Shown: positions 15,688 through 25,535 of the stretch, piece after piece
Layout: each line of letters opens with the position of its first letter
How positions within the stretch are numbered: the first letter of the stretch is position 1
From: Paludibacter sp. UBA6032
GTDB lineage: Bacteria; Bacteroidota; Bacteroidia; Bacteroidales; Paludibacteraceae
DNA: 64,000 bases
NCBI GenBank assembly: GCA_002427885.1
Contig: DIZI01000033.1
Coordinates: 46,049-110,048, forward strand
Direction of reading: 5' to 3'
Notes under the pieces: model-generated
What the model was told of the DNA's origin: nothing
Database searches by the model: none
The model's input: only the letters and a program-made list of their open reading frames with translations
Made by a program: the position numbers and the translations under genes

Positions 15688-18600
15688 TTACTCATCCATT
15701 TCCTCTTTTGTTGATTTAAAATTCACTTCTTCATCTAAAAACGTGCTCGGTTGTATCCCAAAATGTTTCGTAAAACAGCGGGTAAAATATTTAGGATCAT
15801 TAAATCCGACTTCGTAAGCGATTTCTGAAATATTGAGAGAATGGTTGATACGATTTTTAATAATTAATTCCCGTGCAATATTGAGTCTGTAAATCCGAAT
15901 GAAACGACTGGCTGACTGACCAGCCAGATTTTTAAGTTTTTTATGTAATAAACTTCGGCTAATTCCCATGATATCAATAAATTCCGTAACATCGAAGGCT
16001 GGGTTTGTATAATTTTCCTTTAAAACCATCAATGATTTGTCGATAAATTTTTTATCCAGGGATTCTTCGTCAAAATATAAGGCCTTGGGATCCATATTTT
16101 CGGCAAAATTCATTTGAATACGTTTCTTTTTGTCGCTAAGATTCCGGATCATCGCTATCAGCAAATCTTCATCAAAAGGTTTTACAAGAAAGCCATCAGC
16201 ACCTAAATGAAAACTCTCGATCTGAGTGTCGGTTGAAGATTTAGCGGTAAGCAAAATTACCGGGATATGCGATGTTGTAAAACTGGTTTTTACCCGTTTA
16301 CAAAATTCAAGACCATCCATTTCGGGCATCATAATATCGCTAATAATCAAATCGGGCTGATAACGATTGGTAACTTCCAATCCAACAACGCCATTGGGAG
16401 CTTCGAGTATATTAAATTCCTGGTTTAATATCGAACGTATATACTGCCGCATATCGCTGTTATCTTCGACTATTAATAAGTTGGGCTTCCCTTTCAATAA
16501 TTCATTTGAAATATTATCTTGCTCAATATTGGGGTTGGACACCAGCATTTCCATTTGTTTACCATCAACTGACACAACCGTACTAATTCTGCGTTCAATC
16601 GGAATAATAAACCGAAAACAGGATCCGCCTGAATTTTGATTTCGGGCCTCTATAGTTCCGTTGTGTAACTGAATAATCCGTTTACAGAGGAATAGACCAA
16701 TTCCTGTACCACTTTGTCCTGAGCCTGAATAAGGTTGATTTTGTTTTGACTGATAGAAACGTTCAAAAATCATTGTCAAATCCTCTTCGGGAATTCCCTT
16801 TCCGTTGTCTTTCACGGCAACATACAAACGTTCCTTTTGATCGGATTTATCAGTATAGGTACTTGCAATAACCGTAATCAGACCATGGTCGGGAGTAAAT
16901 TTGATGGCATTGGACAATAAATTCCCCATGACTTTTTGCATATTGTCGCGGTCGAAAAGAAATTCCGGGGGATTAATGCGATATTGTTTACGGAAAGTGA
17001 TTCCCCTGTCTTTCACCAAATCTTCGAAAGGTAATATGATGTCATCTAAAAACTCAATAAAGTTTTGTTGTGTGTTGACTAATTCCAGCTTTCCTGAATC
17101 TACCTTTCGGAAATCCATTAATTGATTGATTAAGGTCAGCAACAAGCGGGAATTTCGTTGTACAATATTCAACTGTTCAAGCACTTTTGGATTCGTACTC
17201 ATTTTCAAAGACCTTTCCACCGGTCCAAGAATCAGCGTTATGGGTGTTCGGAATTCATGTGTAATATTGGTGAAAAATGAGATTTTATCAAAATTGGCTT
17301 CTTCTACTTTTTTAGAAAGAGAAATCAGTTCCTCCTTCTGATGCGTAATTTTTTGATTTTGTTTGGTAAGTTTCTCATTCTGAGTTGACATCTCATCCTG
17401 ATGCTTTATCATTATCTCCATATTAGATTTTAATTGAAGAGCCTGTTCTTCAAGCATCTCTTTTTGCTGTTTAATCTCACGGGTCCGTTCATCCACTAAT
17501 TGTTTGAGTTGAATTTTCTGTTTCTGAAACTGATTTACACGATAAACATAGTAACGGTATACGCCATACAAAATTGAGCTGACCAGTAACAACAAGAACC
17601 ACCATGTTTTGTAAAAAGGTGGAATCACTTTTATGTCTAAAGTCGTGTACAAGTCACTCCAGCTTCCATCGGTATTTGTACATTTTATCTGTAATTCGTA
17701 ATTACCGTATTTTAAATTTGTAAAATTAGCAAAGCGTCTGTCGGAAGAAACTACAGTCCAGTTATTATCAAAACCATTTAAGCGGTAAGCATATTTGATT
17801 TTATCAGATAAACTATAACAAAGTGCTGAGAACTCTATACTAAAGACTTTATCCGATTCTTTCAGTTCAATTTGTTTTAAGTGATTACCATCAAATTTCA
17901 TGTTCCTGATATAATTCGAATTGTCTGAAGGAAACACATCCTCATTCAACACTTTAATCCGGGTAATAGTCGCTTTATTCTTAAATAAAACCGGAACAGA
18001 TTTCAACGGGTCAAAATAAGTATAGCCTTCCACATCACCAAAATACATTTTTCCATCACTCCCCTTAAAATGAGCATCCCAATAAAACTGATTTGATTGA
18101 AGTCCATCGGCTTTCGTGTAACTTCGGCTACTATTCCGACCCGGATTAAATGCACATAATCCCTTATCGGTACTCAGCCAGATTCTTCCGGCATCGTCTT
18201 CCAACATTCCATATACAACATTATCAAGTAAACCTGTACTTACATCATAGTTTTGAAATTTCATCGTATCACCATTTTCAGTCAGCGAGTAAATTCCATG
18301 CCCGTTACTTCCAAACCACAAACGCCCGCTTTTAGTCTCAAGTATACAATTTATTTTTTCAATTTTATGGGACAAAGGATCAGTCAACGTGTACTGCAAA
18401 TGTTTGTATCGTATTTTATTCTTTATTAAATCAGTATTATTAAGATAAATACAATAAAGTCCGTTGCCGGTTCCAACCCAAAGTCTTTGCTTTTTATCGA
18501 TATACATTTCTGTTATAAGCTTGATGTGTTTATCCGTCGGCAAATAATCTAAAACGTGAATGAATTTTTCCGTGTCCAGATTCAGAAAATCCAATCCATC

Positions 18601-20022
18601 GCGTGTCCCCAACCACAATCCATGATTTTTTTCATCGGATACCATTGCTGCTACAAAATCACTGATCATTGAATTTTTAGACGAAGATCCGCGATAATAC
18701 TGCTTAAATACAGGATGAGCCTTGTCAGTTTTTTTCATACGGTTTATGCCTCTTCCCCATGTTCCAAACCAATAATCTCCCCGGTAATCACGGCAAATAC
18801 TACTCACAGAATTGTGACTCAAAGATCCCGGATTCCCCAATTGAGCATAATAATGAATAAAAGCATCCGAACCTTTTTTTTTCAGATTTAGTCCGCCTTC
18901 AACAGTTCCAACCCATAAATCGCCAGCTTCATCTTCGTAGATTGAATTTACAGGATTCTTCGACAAACTCGCCGGATTCTCTGAGGAATAGCTTACATTG
19001 CTAAACATTTTCAAGTCAGGCATCAACAAATTTATTCCACCTTTCTCAGTTCCTATCCAGATCAAATTATCTTCGACATAAAGACAGCTTATGAAATTAT
19101 TATTCAGCGACAAACCTGTCAGGTTATTTTCGGAAGTAATGTGCTCAAAAACATCGGTTCGATAATCATAAATGTTTAAACCAATGAGAGTGGCTATCAG
19201 TAACTGACCATTCTGACTTTTATTTATATCGGTTATATAACTGGATGTAAGAGAATTGTTTTGTACGGAATTAGCAACATACGTAGTTAATACTTCCGAG
19301 GCAGGATCATATCTATAAAGACCATTGGTTGTTCCAATCCAAAGTAAGCCATTGTCATAAAACAAAACATTCACAGAACCTGAAAATGAATTCAATTTTT
19401 CACCGGCACTAACTTTTGTGTAAATTCCGTCATTCCCACGTATCAACCGAAACAGCTCATTACCGGCTCCTATGAAAATACTTCCATTGAATTGCAAAAA
19501 AGATCTGACAGAAGAATTGCCATGATAGATATCTTCGGTTTGAATAATATTACCGGTAGTGTAATGTAATTTTGCTAAACCATTATCATATCCAACCCAG
19601 ATATCTCCCGATTCATCTTTTTTTATAAAGTTGATTGATTTTGAAATTAAATTTAATCGGTTTCTTAACAGTGCACCGGCACTTTCTATTTCTCCCGATT
19701 GATAATTTAATAAGTATAGCCCGTTTTCCGTTCCAATCCAGAGGTTTCCGTTTTTATCTTCTTCAACACAATGTACATTATCATTTTGTAAATGATTTTG
19801 CATATTCCGACTATTAAAATGAATAAATTCATACCCATCGTATCGGTCCAATCCATTACTGGTGGAAATCCAAATAAATCCCCGGCTATCGCGAAAAATA
19901 TCCGCCACCAGATTTCTGGACAAGCCATTGTCGGCTGTCAGATAGCTTATTTTATAAGGTAATGACCAAGCTGTAACGAAAATGTATAGTAAAGCAATCG
20001 TTAACAGGATTTTGTATTTCAT
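15688..20022 (-). CDS. Hybrid two-component system regulator (HTCS)
   Basis: A 1444-residue one-protein two-component system. Signal peptide (about 1-21). Periplasmic sensor of about 14 propeller repeats, with recurring units such as GLWIGT and DLWVGT (about 25-690), then a Y_Y_Y domain (about 715-795). One transmembrane helix (about 806-828) and a coiled coil lead to HisKA with His922 in NITHEFRTP. HATPase follows (VKDNGKGIPEEDL, GTGIGL). The receiver domain has Asp1229 in ISDIMMPEMDG. A C-terminal AraC-type HTH spans about 1340-1430 (YEVGFNDPKYFTRCF). All key residues are intact. HTCS proteins sense oligosaccharides and switch on the adjacent locus. The paired boxes at promoters A-D are its likely targets. 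Confidence 0.96.
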   Translation of the reverse strand: MKYKILLTIALLYIFVTAWSLPYKISYLTADNGLSRNLVADIFRDSRGFIWISTSNGLDRYDGYEFIHFNSRNMQNHLQNDNVHCVEEDKNGNLWIGTENGLYLLNYQSGEIESAGALLRNRLNLISKSINFIKKDESGDIWVGYDNGLAKLHYTTGNIIQTEDIYHGNSSVRSFLQFNGSIFIGAGNELFRLIRGNDGIYTKVSAGEKLNSFSGSVNVLFYDNGLLWIGTTNGLYRYDPASEVLTTYVANSVQNNSLTSSYITDINKSQNGQLLIATLIGLNIYDYRTDVFEHITSENNLTGLSLNNNFISCLYVEDNLIWIGTEKGGINLLMPDLKMFSNVSYSSENPASLSKNPVNSIYEDEAGDLWVGTVEGGLNLKKKGSDAFIHYYAQLGNPGSLSHNSVSSICRDYRGDYWFGTWGRGINRMKKTDKAHPVFKQYYRGSSSKNSMISDFVAAMVSDEKNHGLWLGTRDGLDFLNLDTEKFIHVLDYLPTDKHIKLITEMYIDKKQRLWVGTGNGLYCIYLNNTDLIKNKIRYKHLQYTLTDPLSHKIEKINCILETKSGRLWFGSNGHGIYSLTENGDTMKFQNYDVSTGLLDNVVYGMLEDDAGRIWLSTDKGLCAFNPGRNSSRSYTKADGLQSNQFYWDAHFKGSDGKMYFGDVEGYTYFDPLKSVPVLFKNKATITRIKVLNEDVFPSDNSNYIRNMKFDGNHLKQIELKESDKVFSIEFSALCYSLSDKIKYAYRLNGFDNNWTVVSSDRRFANFTNLKYGNYELQIKCTNTDGSWSDLYTTLDIKVIPPFYKTWWFLLLLVSSILYGVYRYYVYRVNQFQKQKIQLKQLVDERTREIKQQKEMLEEQALQLKSNMEIMIKHQDEMSTQNEKLTKQNQKITHQKEELISLSKKVEEANFDKISFFTNITHEFRTPITLILGPVERSLKMSTNPKVLEQLNIVQRNSRLLLTLINQLMDFRKVDSGKLELVNTQQNFIEFLDDIILPFEDLVKDRGITFRKQYRINPPEFLFDRDNMQKVMGNLLSNAIKFTPDHGLITVIASTYTDKSDQKERLYVAVKDNGKGIPEEDLTMIFERFYQSKQNQPYSGSGQSGTGIGLFLCKRIIQLHNGTIEARNQNSGGSCFRFIIPIERRISTVVSVDGKQMEMLVSNPNIEQDNISNELLKGKPNLLIVEDNSDMRQYIRSILNQEFNILEAPNGVVGLEVTNRYQPDLIISDIMMPEMDGLEFCKRVKTSFTTSHIPVILLTAKSSTDTQIESFHLGADGFLVKPFDEDLLIAMIRNLSDKKKRIQMNFAENMDPKALYFDEESLDKKFIDKSLMVLKENYTNPAFDVTEFIDIMGISRSLLHKKLKNLAGQSASRFIRIYRLNIARELIIKNRINHSLNISEIAYEVGFNDPKYFTRCFTKHFGIQPSTFLDEEVNFKSTKEEMDE

Positions 20023-20134
20023 GAAAATAGATTAAAAATCAGGTACGAAAATATATAAAATATCCCAATCCCGAAGAGGATAAACGTTTAATAAAAGAGG
20101 ATTATTTCATATTGGTAATGAGATGATTATCAAT

Positions 20135-20153
20135 ATGTCTGATAATCAGACAT
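20135..20153. promoter_or_regulatory. Inverted repeat, possible operator
   Basis: ATGTCTGAT and ATCAGACAT flank a single A: 9-bp perfect arms and too little loop for an RNA hairpin. It lies about 115 bp upstream of the HTCS start and 310 bp before promoter C's distal box. The protein that would bind is unknown. Confidence 0.45.
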
Positions 20154-20447
20154 TAGATTTGATTTTTGAAGTTTAGTAAATAAAAAATATAAAGGCAATT
20201 ATTTAGATATTCTGAGTTGAGATGAATGTATTGCTGACAGAAGAAAGATCCATTGGTTGTTTATTCCAATTTCTTCTAAAAAGATATTCAGAAAAGATTT
20301 ATTTTTTTTACTAATACAATAACCATTTCAATTCAAAAAAAAAATTAAAACACATTTATATCAGATCTGCTACTGCAAAGCTAATCAGGAAATAAGAGTT
20401 TTGGCAGAAGAAACAATACAGAGAATGAACGTGATTTACTTCCACAA

Positions 20448-20505
20448 TTATCCCCCAACAAAATACTTTTGTCCACTTGTTTCCTCCATATTTTCAATAT
20501 CTTTG
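20448..20505 (+). promoter_or_regulatory. Promoter C with paired HTCS-type operator boxes
   Basis: Distal box TTATCCCCC at 20448, proximal TTGTCCACT at 20469, and -7 TATCTTTG at 20498-20505. Offsets are 50 and 29 bp. A CTTG at 20476 can serve as -33. It drives the GH146-T9SS-GH43-GH51 operon. Confidence 0.7.
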
Positions 20506-20545
20506 TCCAATAAAAATTACAAAAATAACCTTATGCTAACGCAAA

Positions 20546-23182
20546 ATGAATAAACGCATTCTTCTGATTCTTTGTGTCGCTGTGTTTTCATTTCTTCATG
20601 TGATAGCTCAGGACAAACTTTATTCAAATACTTTTCCTTTGGGTGATGTAACTTTACTTGATGGTCCTTTTAAACATGCCCGTGACCTGAATATAACAAC
20701 ATTATTAAAGTACGATGTGGATCGATTGCTGGCTCCGTATTTGAAAGAGGCCGGTTTAACCCCCAAAGGAGCAAGTTATATTAACTGGATTGGTTTGGAT
20801 GGACATATTGGCGGGCATTATCTATCAGCCTTAGCCATAAATTATGCGGCTACTGGTAATGCAGACTGCAAACAACGAATGGATTATATGCTTGCCGAAC
20901 TCAAAACCTGTCAGGATGCAAACGGAGTAAAATATCCATCATGGGCTGTTGGTTATGTCGGCGGTGTTCCCGGGAGTAATGGCATCTGGTCAACATTTAA
21001 AACAGGAAATTTCACTCCTTTTAATTCAGCATGGGTGCCCTGGTATAACGTGCACAAAATGTATGCAGGACTTAGAGATGCATGGTTGTACGGTGGAAGT
21101 GCAGATGCAAGAATTATGTTTCTAAAATTTTGTGATTGGGGGATTAATATCTGCTCAGCACTGACTGATGCTCAGATAGAAACAATGCTTGCAACTGAAC
21201 ACGGCGGCATGAATGAAATTTTTGCAGATGCTTATCAAATGACAGCTGACACTAAATATCTTAATGCTGCAAAACGATTTTCGCACAAAGTATTACTGAA
21301 CAGCATGTCAAAAAGCATTGATAATCTGGACAATATGCATGCCAATACACAGGTTCCAAAAGCAGTTGGTTTTCAGCGGATAGCAGAGGTAAGCGGAGAC
21401 GCAACTTATAAAACTGCCGGTCGTTTTTTTTGGGAAACAGTTACAGGAAAAAGAAGTCTTGCATCTGGTGCAAACAGCCGTAAAGAATACTTTCCTCAGG
21501 CATCGGCTTATAGTGATTTTGTGAATGTACCTGAAGGTCCTGAGTCATGCAATACGAATAATATGCTAAAACTGACCGAAGATTTATTTCGTATGAATCC
21601 TCTGGCAAAATATGCTGATTATTGTGAACGGGCTTTATACAATCATATACTATCCACACAACATCCGGAACATGGAGGATATGTCTATTTTACTTCAGCA
21701 CGTCCCCGTCATTATCGTGTATATTCTGCACCCAATGAAGCAATGTGGTGTTGTGTTGGTACAGGAATGGAAAATCATGGAAAATATGGTGAATTTATTT
21801 ATTCACATCAACACGATTCCCTCTACCTGAACTTATTTATTGCATCTGAACTGAACTGGAAAGAGAAGGGAGTCAGAGTAAAACAAGAAACAGTTTTCCC
21901 TGATGAAGAACGCACCAAATTAACTATAAATGTCGATGCACCAACCCCGTTTAAATTAATGATTCGTCATCCGGCATGGGTACCTGCTAATGCCATGAAA
22001 GTTCTTATTGGAAACGACACTTTAACATTAACATCTCAACCATCTACATATGTTGAAGTAAACCGGATTTGGAATAACAACGATGTTGTAACTATCCTGT
22101 TACCAATGCACAATAGCATCGAACAACTTCCCAATGTGCCAGCCTATATTGCATTAATGCACGGTCCGATTTTGCTGGGCGCCAAAACCGGTACTGAAGA
22201 TTTGACCGGATTAATTGCCGATGATAGCCGTTGGGGGCATATTGCAAACGGTAAACTTTTACCTTTAGATCAAGCACCTATAATAGTCGGTGATCGTACG
22301 ACATTTCCTTCCAAACTAATTCCGGTCGATGGTGAACCGCTTACATTTACAGCTCCGGGCCTATTTGTCACAAAAGCAGATTCTGCATTAACGCTTGAAC
22401 CTTTCTTTCGTATTCATGATTCCCGTTATATGATGTATTGGATGGCATTAACATCATTTGAATATCAGACTGTACTTGTAAATTTAGCCGCTACTCAAAA
22501 AGCAGCACTTGAACTAGAGGCACGAACCATTGACAGGGTAGCTCCCGGAGAGCAGCAGCCGGAAGTTGATCATAGCTTGCAATCTTTAAATTCAAATACG
22601 GGAAACTATCAGAATGAATTTTGGAGAGATGCAAATAACGGGGGTTTTATCAGTTACAAAATGAGGACAAATAAAGAACCTGTCGTGTCTTTAATGGTAC
22701 GATATTGGGGATACGAATCGGGGAACCGTACATTTGACATATTAATAAACGGCGTAAAACTGCTAACAGAGAATATCGTTGGAAAATGGAATAAATCTGC
22801 TTTCGTCAATGTAGAATATCCCATCCCGGACAGGTTGATCAATAATATGGATACAATAACCGTTCGGTTCCAGGCAAGCGGGTCAAACTATGCAGGAGGA
22901 TTGTTTTATGTCCGTATTTTAAGACCTTTGAGTGCTACTGCTTTGGTAACAAACAAAGCAAACGATACCAAACACACGGTTATTGGTCGTGATAAAAACA
23001 TAATCGTTAGCGGGATTACAAATAACACCACCATTTCTGTTTACGATACTTGCGGGCATATTTTAAAATCAATACAAACGAATGAACCAATTGCAACTAT
23101 CCCAATAGAATCTGCCGGTGTAAATATTGTTAAAATAAATACGGGTAATGAAACGTACATACACAAAGTACTATTAAAATAA
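20546..23182 (+). CDS. Beta-L-arabinofuranosidase, GH146/GH127 (DUF1680), T9SS tail
   Basis: 878 residues. A signal peptide ends at HVIAQ (about residue 22). The N-terminal DVTLLDGPF and WIGLDGHIGGHYLSALA motifs point to the GH146 branch of the DUF1680 clan. The zinc/nucleophile residues of GH127-type enzymes are present: Glu and Cys in EGPESCNT and the Cys pair in MWCCVGTGMENHG. A beta-rich C-terminal part ends in a region (about 810-878, VNIVKINTG...KVLLK) that resembles a type A T9SS sorting domain. The family releases beta-L-arabinofuranose by a cysteine nucleophile. It is first in a four-gene operon (gaps of 55, -4 and 76 bases) under promoter C. The alternative is GH127 proper, which is usually shorter. 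Confidence 0.87.
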   Translation: MNKRILLILCVAVFSFLHVIAQDKLYSNTFPLGDVTLLDGPFKHARDLNITTLLKYDVDRLLAPYLKEAGLTPKGASYINWIGLDGHIGGHYLSALAINYAATGNADCKQRMDYMLAELKTCQDANGVKYPSWAVGYVGGVPGSNGIWSTFKTGNFTPFNSAWVPWYNVHKMYAGLRDAWLYGGSADARIMFLKFCDWGINICSALTDAQIETMLATEHGGMNEIFADAYQMTADTKYLNAAKRFSHKVLLNSMSKSIDNLDNMHANTQVPKAVGFQRIAEVSGDATYKTAGRFFWETVTGKRSLASGANSRKEYFPQASAYSDFVNVPEGPESCNTNNMLKLTEDLFRMNPLAKYADYCERALYNHILSTQHPEHGGYVYFTSARPRHYRVYSAPNEAMWCCVGTGMENHGKYGEFIYSHQHDSLYLNLFIASELNWKEKGVRVKQETVFPDEERTKLTINVDAPTPFKLMIRHPAWVPANAMKVLIGNDTLTLTSQPSTYVEVNRIWNNNDVVTILLPMHNSIEQLPNVPAYIALMHGPILLGAKTGTEDLTGLIADDSRWGHIANGKLLPLDQAPIIVGDRTTFPSKLIPVDGEPLTFTAPGLFVTKADSALTLEPFFRIHDSRYMMYWMALTSFEYQTVLVNLAATQKAALELEARTIDRVAPGEQQPEVDHSLQSLNSNTGNYQNEFWRDANNGGFISYKMRTNKEPVVSLMVRYWGYESGNRTFDILINGVKLLTENIVGKWNKSAFVNVEYPIPDRLINNMDTITVRFQASGSNYAGGLFYVRILRPLSATALVTNKANDTKHTVIGRDKNIIVSGITNNTTISVYDTCGHILKSIQTNEPIATIPIESAGVNIVKINTGNETYIHKVLLK

Positions 23183-23237
23183 ACTAAGCATTTCGTACTT
23201 CATATCATATTCATATATAATAATCGATGGTAAAAAA

Positions 23238-23723
23238 ATGAAAAGTAGAAATATATTTGTCGGCTTGTTATTCCTGTCGATCTTTCCTTTGAATATTATT
23301 CCGGCTCAAAACAGCTTGATAATAAAACTAAACAATGGATCTGAAAAAGGTACCTTGTTAAGTATAATTGACAGAATAACTTTTTCGGATGGAAATGTGA
23401 TTTTCAAAAATATGGATGATTCATCGAACTCAATAATGATTTCTGATATTAGTAAATGGACTTTTGGATTATACTCCGGTATAACGGATATTATTCCGGA
23501 GAATACTCTGATGGGTGTTTATCCGAATCCCGGTAAAGACTTCATGCAGTTGAAAAATGTACCTGAAGGGGTGTTAAATATCAAAATTATCCGACTTGAT
23601 GGTGCAGTTTTGATGAATAAACAATTACTTGACAAAAATCAATCTATTGATATAAGTCAACTAGCAAGTGGGTTTTATTTTCTGAAAGTCAACAATAAAA
23701 CTATAAAATTCACCAAACAATGA
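23238..23723 (+). CDS. Small secreted protein, leader module plus T9SS sorting domain
   Basis: 161 residues. A signal peptide (to about PAQ24) is followed by about 55 residues with a pattern typical of short Bacteroidota leader modules (LLSIIDRITFSDGN). The rest, VYPNPGKDFMQLKNV to IKFTKQ (about 93-161), is a type A T9SS C-terminal domain. No catalytic or binding domain lies between. Its last codons overlap the next gene by 4 bases (ATGA), so it is probably translationally coupled to GH43. The leader module resembles the N-terminus of that GH43 (NVSEIDSIKF). It may be a surface-attached accessory or the remnant of a larger protein. Function unknown. Confidence 0.75.
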   Translation: MKSRNIFVGLLFLSIFPLNIIPAQNSLIIKLNNGSEKGTLLSIIDRITFSDGNVIFKNMDDSSNSIMISDISKWTFGLYSGITDIIPENTLMGVYPNPGKDFMQLKNVPEGVLNIKIIRLDGAVLMNKQLLDKNQSIDISQLASGFYFLKVNNKTIKFTKQ

Positions 23724-25459
23724 AAAAATCAGGAATTACAATATTGACAATGCTATTTCTGGTTACTTTGTTAGCTCAGGAAAAAATATATATACATAAA
23801 ACAGCCGGTTCGTTACTCGGGTACAATGTTTCAGAAATTGACAGTATAAAATTTTTAAATAACAGTACTGAATTAACCGTTTACAAATCAGACAAAACCG
23901 TTTTGAGCATGTTTGTGTCGGATGTGGATAGTATCAAATTTATAAATGAGGTTGCAATTCCTTACTACGCACCAACTTATGCCGATGATTATTCTTCTAT
24001 CTCCAACTGGGCTTACCGTGGAAGCTGGAACCTGGCCAACACGCATGATCCAACCGTAACCAAATGTGGCGACTATTATTATATGTACGGAACGGATGCT
24101 TCTTATGGAAATACACTCGATGGTCATGGCCATTTTCCATACCGCCGTTCGAAAGATCTGGTTACCTGGAATTTTATGGGGACTGCCATGCCTGTAGTTC
24201 CATCATGGGTAAAAGATTCGTTGAATTCCATGCGTGCCAGGGTTGGCCTTGCTCCAATTGTTAGTCCTTCATACGGTTATTGGGCTCCCTGTATCCGAAA
24301 AGTGGGGAACATTTATCGAATGTATTATAGCATTGTGGTGGATAATTTTATTGGGAACGGGTTGCAAAATTCATCGGCAAATTTTGATAATACCTGGACA
24401 GAAAAAGCTTTTATCGGATTAATGGAGTCAACCGATTTATCAACGAATGTGTGGGTAGACAAAGGCTATGTGATTAGCTCTGTAAGTGACAAAACCACAG
24501 GAACACCACTTTGGTATCGCTCAAGTTACACAGGTGATTGGAACGCCTATTTTAAGTGGAATGCTATTGATCCAACCTATATTGTCACTCCCGAAGGTGA
24601 TCATTGGTTGATTTACGGTTCATGGCACAGTGGAATTCCCGAGCTAAAGCTTGATTCTGCTTCAGGAAAACCCTTAAAATTAAGCACATTGGCCGATTAT
24701 GGAACTCGCATTGCTCGTCGTGCAAACAACGATGCTAATCGCTGGCAGGGACAAGAAGGACCGGAAATGATTTTCAACCCCAAAACCGGATACTATTATC
24801 TTTTTCTTGCCTATGATGAATTATCTGTAAATTATAATACACGCGTTTGTCGTTCAAGAAATATAACCGGACCATTTCTGGGATATAATAATGCAAATAT
24901 TACAACCGGAGCAGAATGTTACCCGATAATAACCCATCCCTATAAATTCAATAATCATTCAGGATGGGTTGGGATATCGCACTGCTGTGTTTTTCAAAAT
25001 CCCGACACCGAAGAGTGGTATTATTGTTCGCAGGGACGCTTACCGGCAAATACAGGTGGAAATGCTTACAGTAATGCTATCATGATGGGCCATGTTCGAA
25101 AAATACTTTGGACCGATGATGGCTGGCCTGTTGTATTACCGGAACGTTACGCAGGTGTTCCTCAAACGATTATTACTGATAATGATTTGATTGGAAACTG
25201 GGAAAATATCACATTGAAATATCAGGCCGGTGTCCAGCAAACTTCTGTAACATTAACACTATCAGCAAATTATACTGCAACAGGAGCTTTAACTGGAAAA
25301 TGGACCTATAATGCAGATACAAAAACGCTCACAATTGGAAGTGTAAAACTCAAAGTACAACGTGAACTTGACTGGGAGGCATCCCCACGAGTACCAACAA
25401 TTGTTTATACGGGTCTGAATGTAGTGGGGTGGTCATTATGGGGAAAAAAAACAAAATAG
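23720..25459 (+). CDS. GH43 endo-alpha-1,5-L-arabinanase-type enzyme
   Basis: 579 residues. A signal peptide of about 19-20 residues and a leader segment with two DSIKF-type repeats (about 41-75) precede the GH43 propeller. The three acids are Asp110 in ANTHDPTV, Asp284 in NAIDPTY and Glu346 in GQEGPEMI. A C-terminal beta domain (about 465-579, ending WSLWGKKTK) is the one seen in extracellular endo-arabinanases. No T9SS tail and no lipobox. The second operon position, overlapping the small T9SS protein, suggests they are co-produced. The last ~43 codons are duplicated downstream at 28212-28343. Endo versus exo action cannot be decided from sequence. Confidence 0.87.
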   Translation: MKKSGITILTMLFLVTLLAQEKIYIHKTAGSLLGYNVSEIDSIKFLNNSTELTVYKSDKTVLSMFVSDVDSIKFINEVAIPYYAPTYADDYSSISNWAYRGSWNLANTHDPTVTKCGDYYYMYGTDASYGNTLDGHGHFPYRRSKDLVTWNFMGTAMPVVPSWVKDSLNSMRARVGLAPIVSPSYGYWAPCIRKVGNIYRMYYSIVVDNFIGNGLQNSSANFDNTWTEKAFIGLMESTDLSTNVWVDKGYVISSVSDKTTGTPLWYRSSYTGDWNAYFKWNAIDPTYIVTPEGDHWLIYGSWHSGIPELKLDSASGKPLKLSTLADYGTRIARRANNDANRWQGQEGPEMIFNPKTGYYYLFLAYDELSVNYNTRVCRSRNITGPFLGYNNANITTGAECYPIITHPYKFNNHSGWVGISHCCVFQNPDTEEWYYCSQGRLPANTGGNAYSNAIMMGHVRKILWTDDGWPVVLPERYAGVPQTIITDNDLIGNWENITLKYQAGVQQTSVTLTLSANYTATGALTGKWTYNADTKTLTIGSVKLKVQRELDWEASPRVPTIVYTGLNVVGWSLWGKKTK

Positions 25460-25535
25460 GTAATATTATGTTTTAGTATAAACAAACTAAAAATTGCAAC
25501 CATAAAATAATATTTTGATAATCATTTAAATAATT

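Larger units (their letters stand above)
20023..20545. other. Divergent regulatory region between HTCS and GH146 genes
   Basis: 523 bases without a gene. It holds a 19-bp inverted repeat at 20135-20153 and promoter C at 20448-20505. For the HTCS gene itself, only a weak TATTTTCG lies on the minus strand near its start. There is no TTGTCC-type box at the 50/29 offsets on that side. Confidence 0.6.
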
